Shown here: positions 6,054-6,120 of the stretch, one piece after another | Position numbering within the stretch: position 1 is the first letter of the stretch | How the letters are laid out: each line of letters opens with the position of its first letter | NCBI GenBank assembly: GCA_036660495.1 | Contig: JAVXAN010000041.1 | Coordinates: forward strand, 1 to 6,120 | Length of the DNA stretch: 6,120 bases | Direction: 5' to 3' | Source: JAVXAN01 sp036660495 | GTDB taxonomy: Bacteria; Bacillota_I; Bacilli_A; RF39; UBA660 | Notes under the pieces: model-generated | The model's input: the letters and a program-made list of their open reading frames with translations, nothing else | Database searches by the model: none | Told to the model about the DNA's origin: nothing | Program-made: the position numbers and the translations under genes

Positions 6054-6120
6054 ATGAAGTTTTTATATAATGATGATGAGTATAATGTTAAAATAATTAA
6101 AAAAAATAATAAAAACTTAT
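6054..6120 (+). CDS. N-terminus of a protein, possibly a YgjP-like (M48-type) metallopeptidase (3' partial)
   Basis: Twenty-two codons are visible, beginning MKFLYNDDEYNVKIIKKNNK. A strong promoter and Shine-Dalgarno site precede the ATG, so the gene is real, but only the first strand pair is present. A short tyrosine-containing beta hairpin followed by IIKKNNKN resembles the start of small YgjP-like zinc metallopeptidases (DUF45/SprT-like) of Firmicutes, where a basic Lys/Asn turn precedes an R.K strand. This is recalled family resemblance over very few residues. The diagnostic HE..H motif would lie beyond the window. There is no signal peptide, so the product is likely cytosolic. It does not resemble RimP, which follows polC in Bacillus. 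Confidence 0.5.
   Translation, partial: MKFLYNDDEYNVKIIKKNNKNL

Overview
The window is an AT-rich stretch of a Gram-positive-type (Firmicutes/Bacilli or Mollicutes-like) chromosome. The strongest evidence is a complete polC, the Gram-positive DNA polymerase III alpha subunit with a built-in proofreading exonuclease. A lipobox lipoprotein, strong AGGTGA-type Shine-Dalgarno sites and A/T-biased codons agree with this. Tryptophan is encoded by TGG throughout polC and TGA is not read through, so this is not a UGA=Trp mycoplasma. A small-genome, uncultured Bacilli lineage is my best guess, but the sequence alone does not fix the taxon.

Layout, all on the + strand: (1) the C-terminal end of an unidentified protein, to 164; (2) a small Lys-rich lipoprotein, 177-590, only 12 bases downstream and probably co-transcribed with it; (3) an intrinsic terminator overlapping the lipoprotein stop codon; (4) a secreted or membrane-anchored NodB/polysaccharide-deacetylase-like protein, 676-1527, whose metal-binding residues all appear to be lost; (5) a terminator formed from its last codons; (6) polC, 1609-5958, with its own extended -10 promoter; (7) an all-A/T terminator starting inside the polC stop codon; (8) a well-formed promoter and the first 22 codons of another gene, 6054 onward, possibly a YgjP-like metallopeptidase.

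Each of the last three genes starts behind its own candidate promoter and each complete transcription unit ends in a hairpin that begins inside the coding sequence or stop codon, so the window is four separate short transcription units in a tightly packed genome. Two cell-envelope genes precede the replication gene, and nothing links them functionally to it. For two genes the longest open frame begins upstream of the real start: the Shine-Dalgarno sites place the starts at 676 and 1609.

I found no mobile element, CRISPR array, tRNA, rRNA or recognisable riboswitch, and no convincing undescribed multi-gene system. The most unusual item is the apparently catalytically dead deacetylase-like protein.
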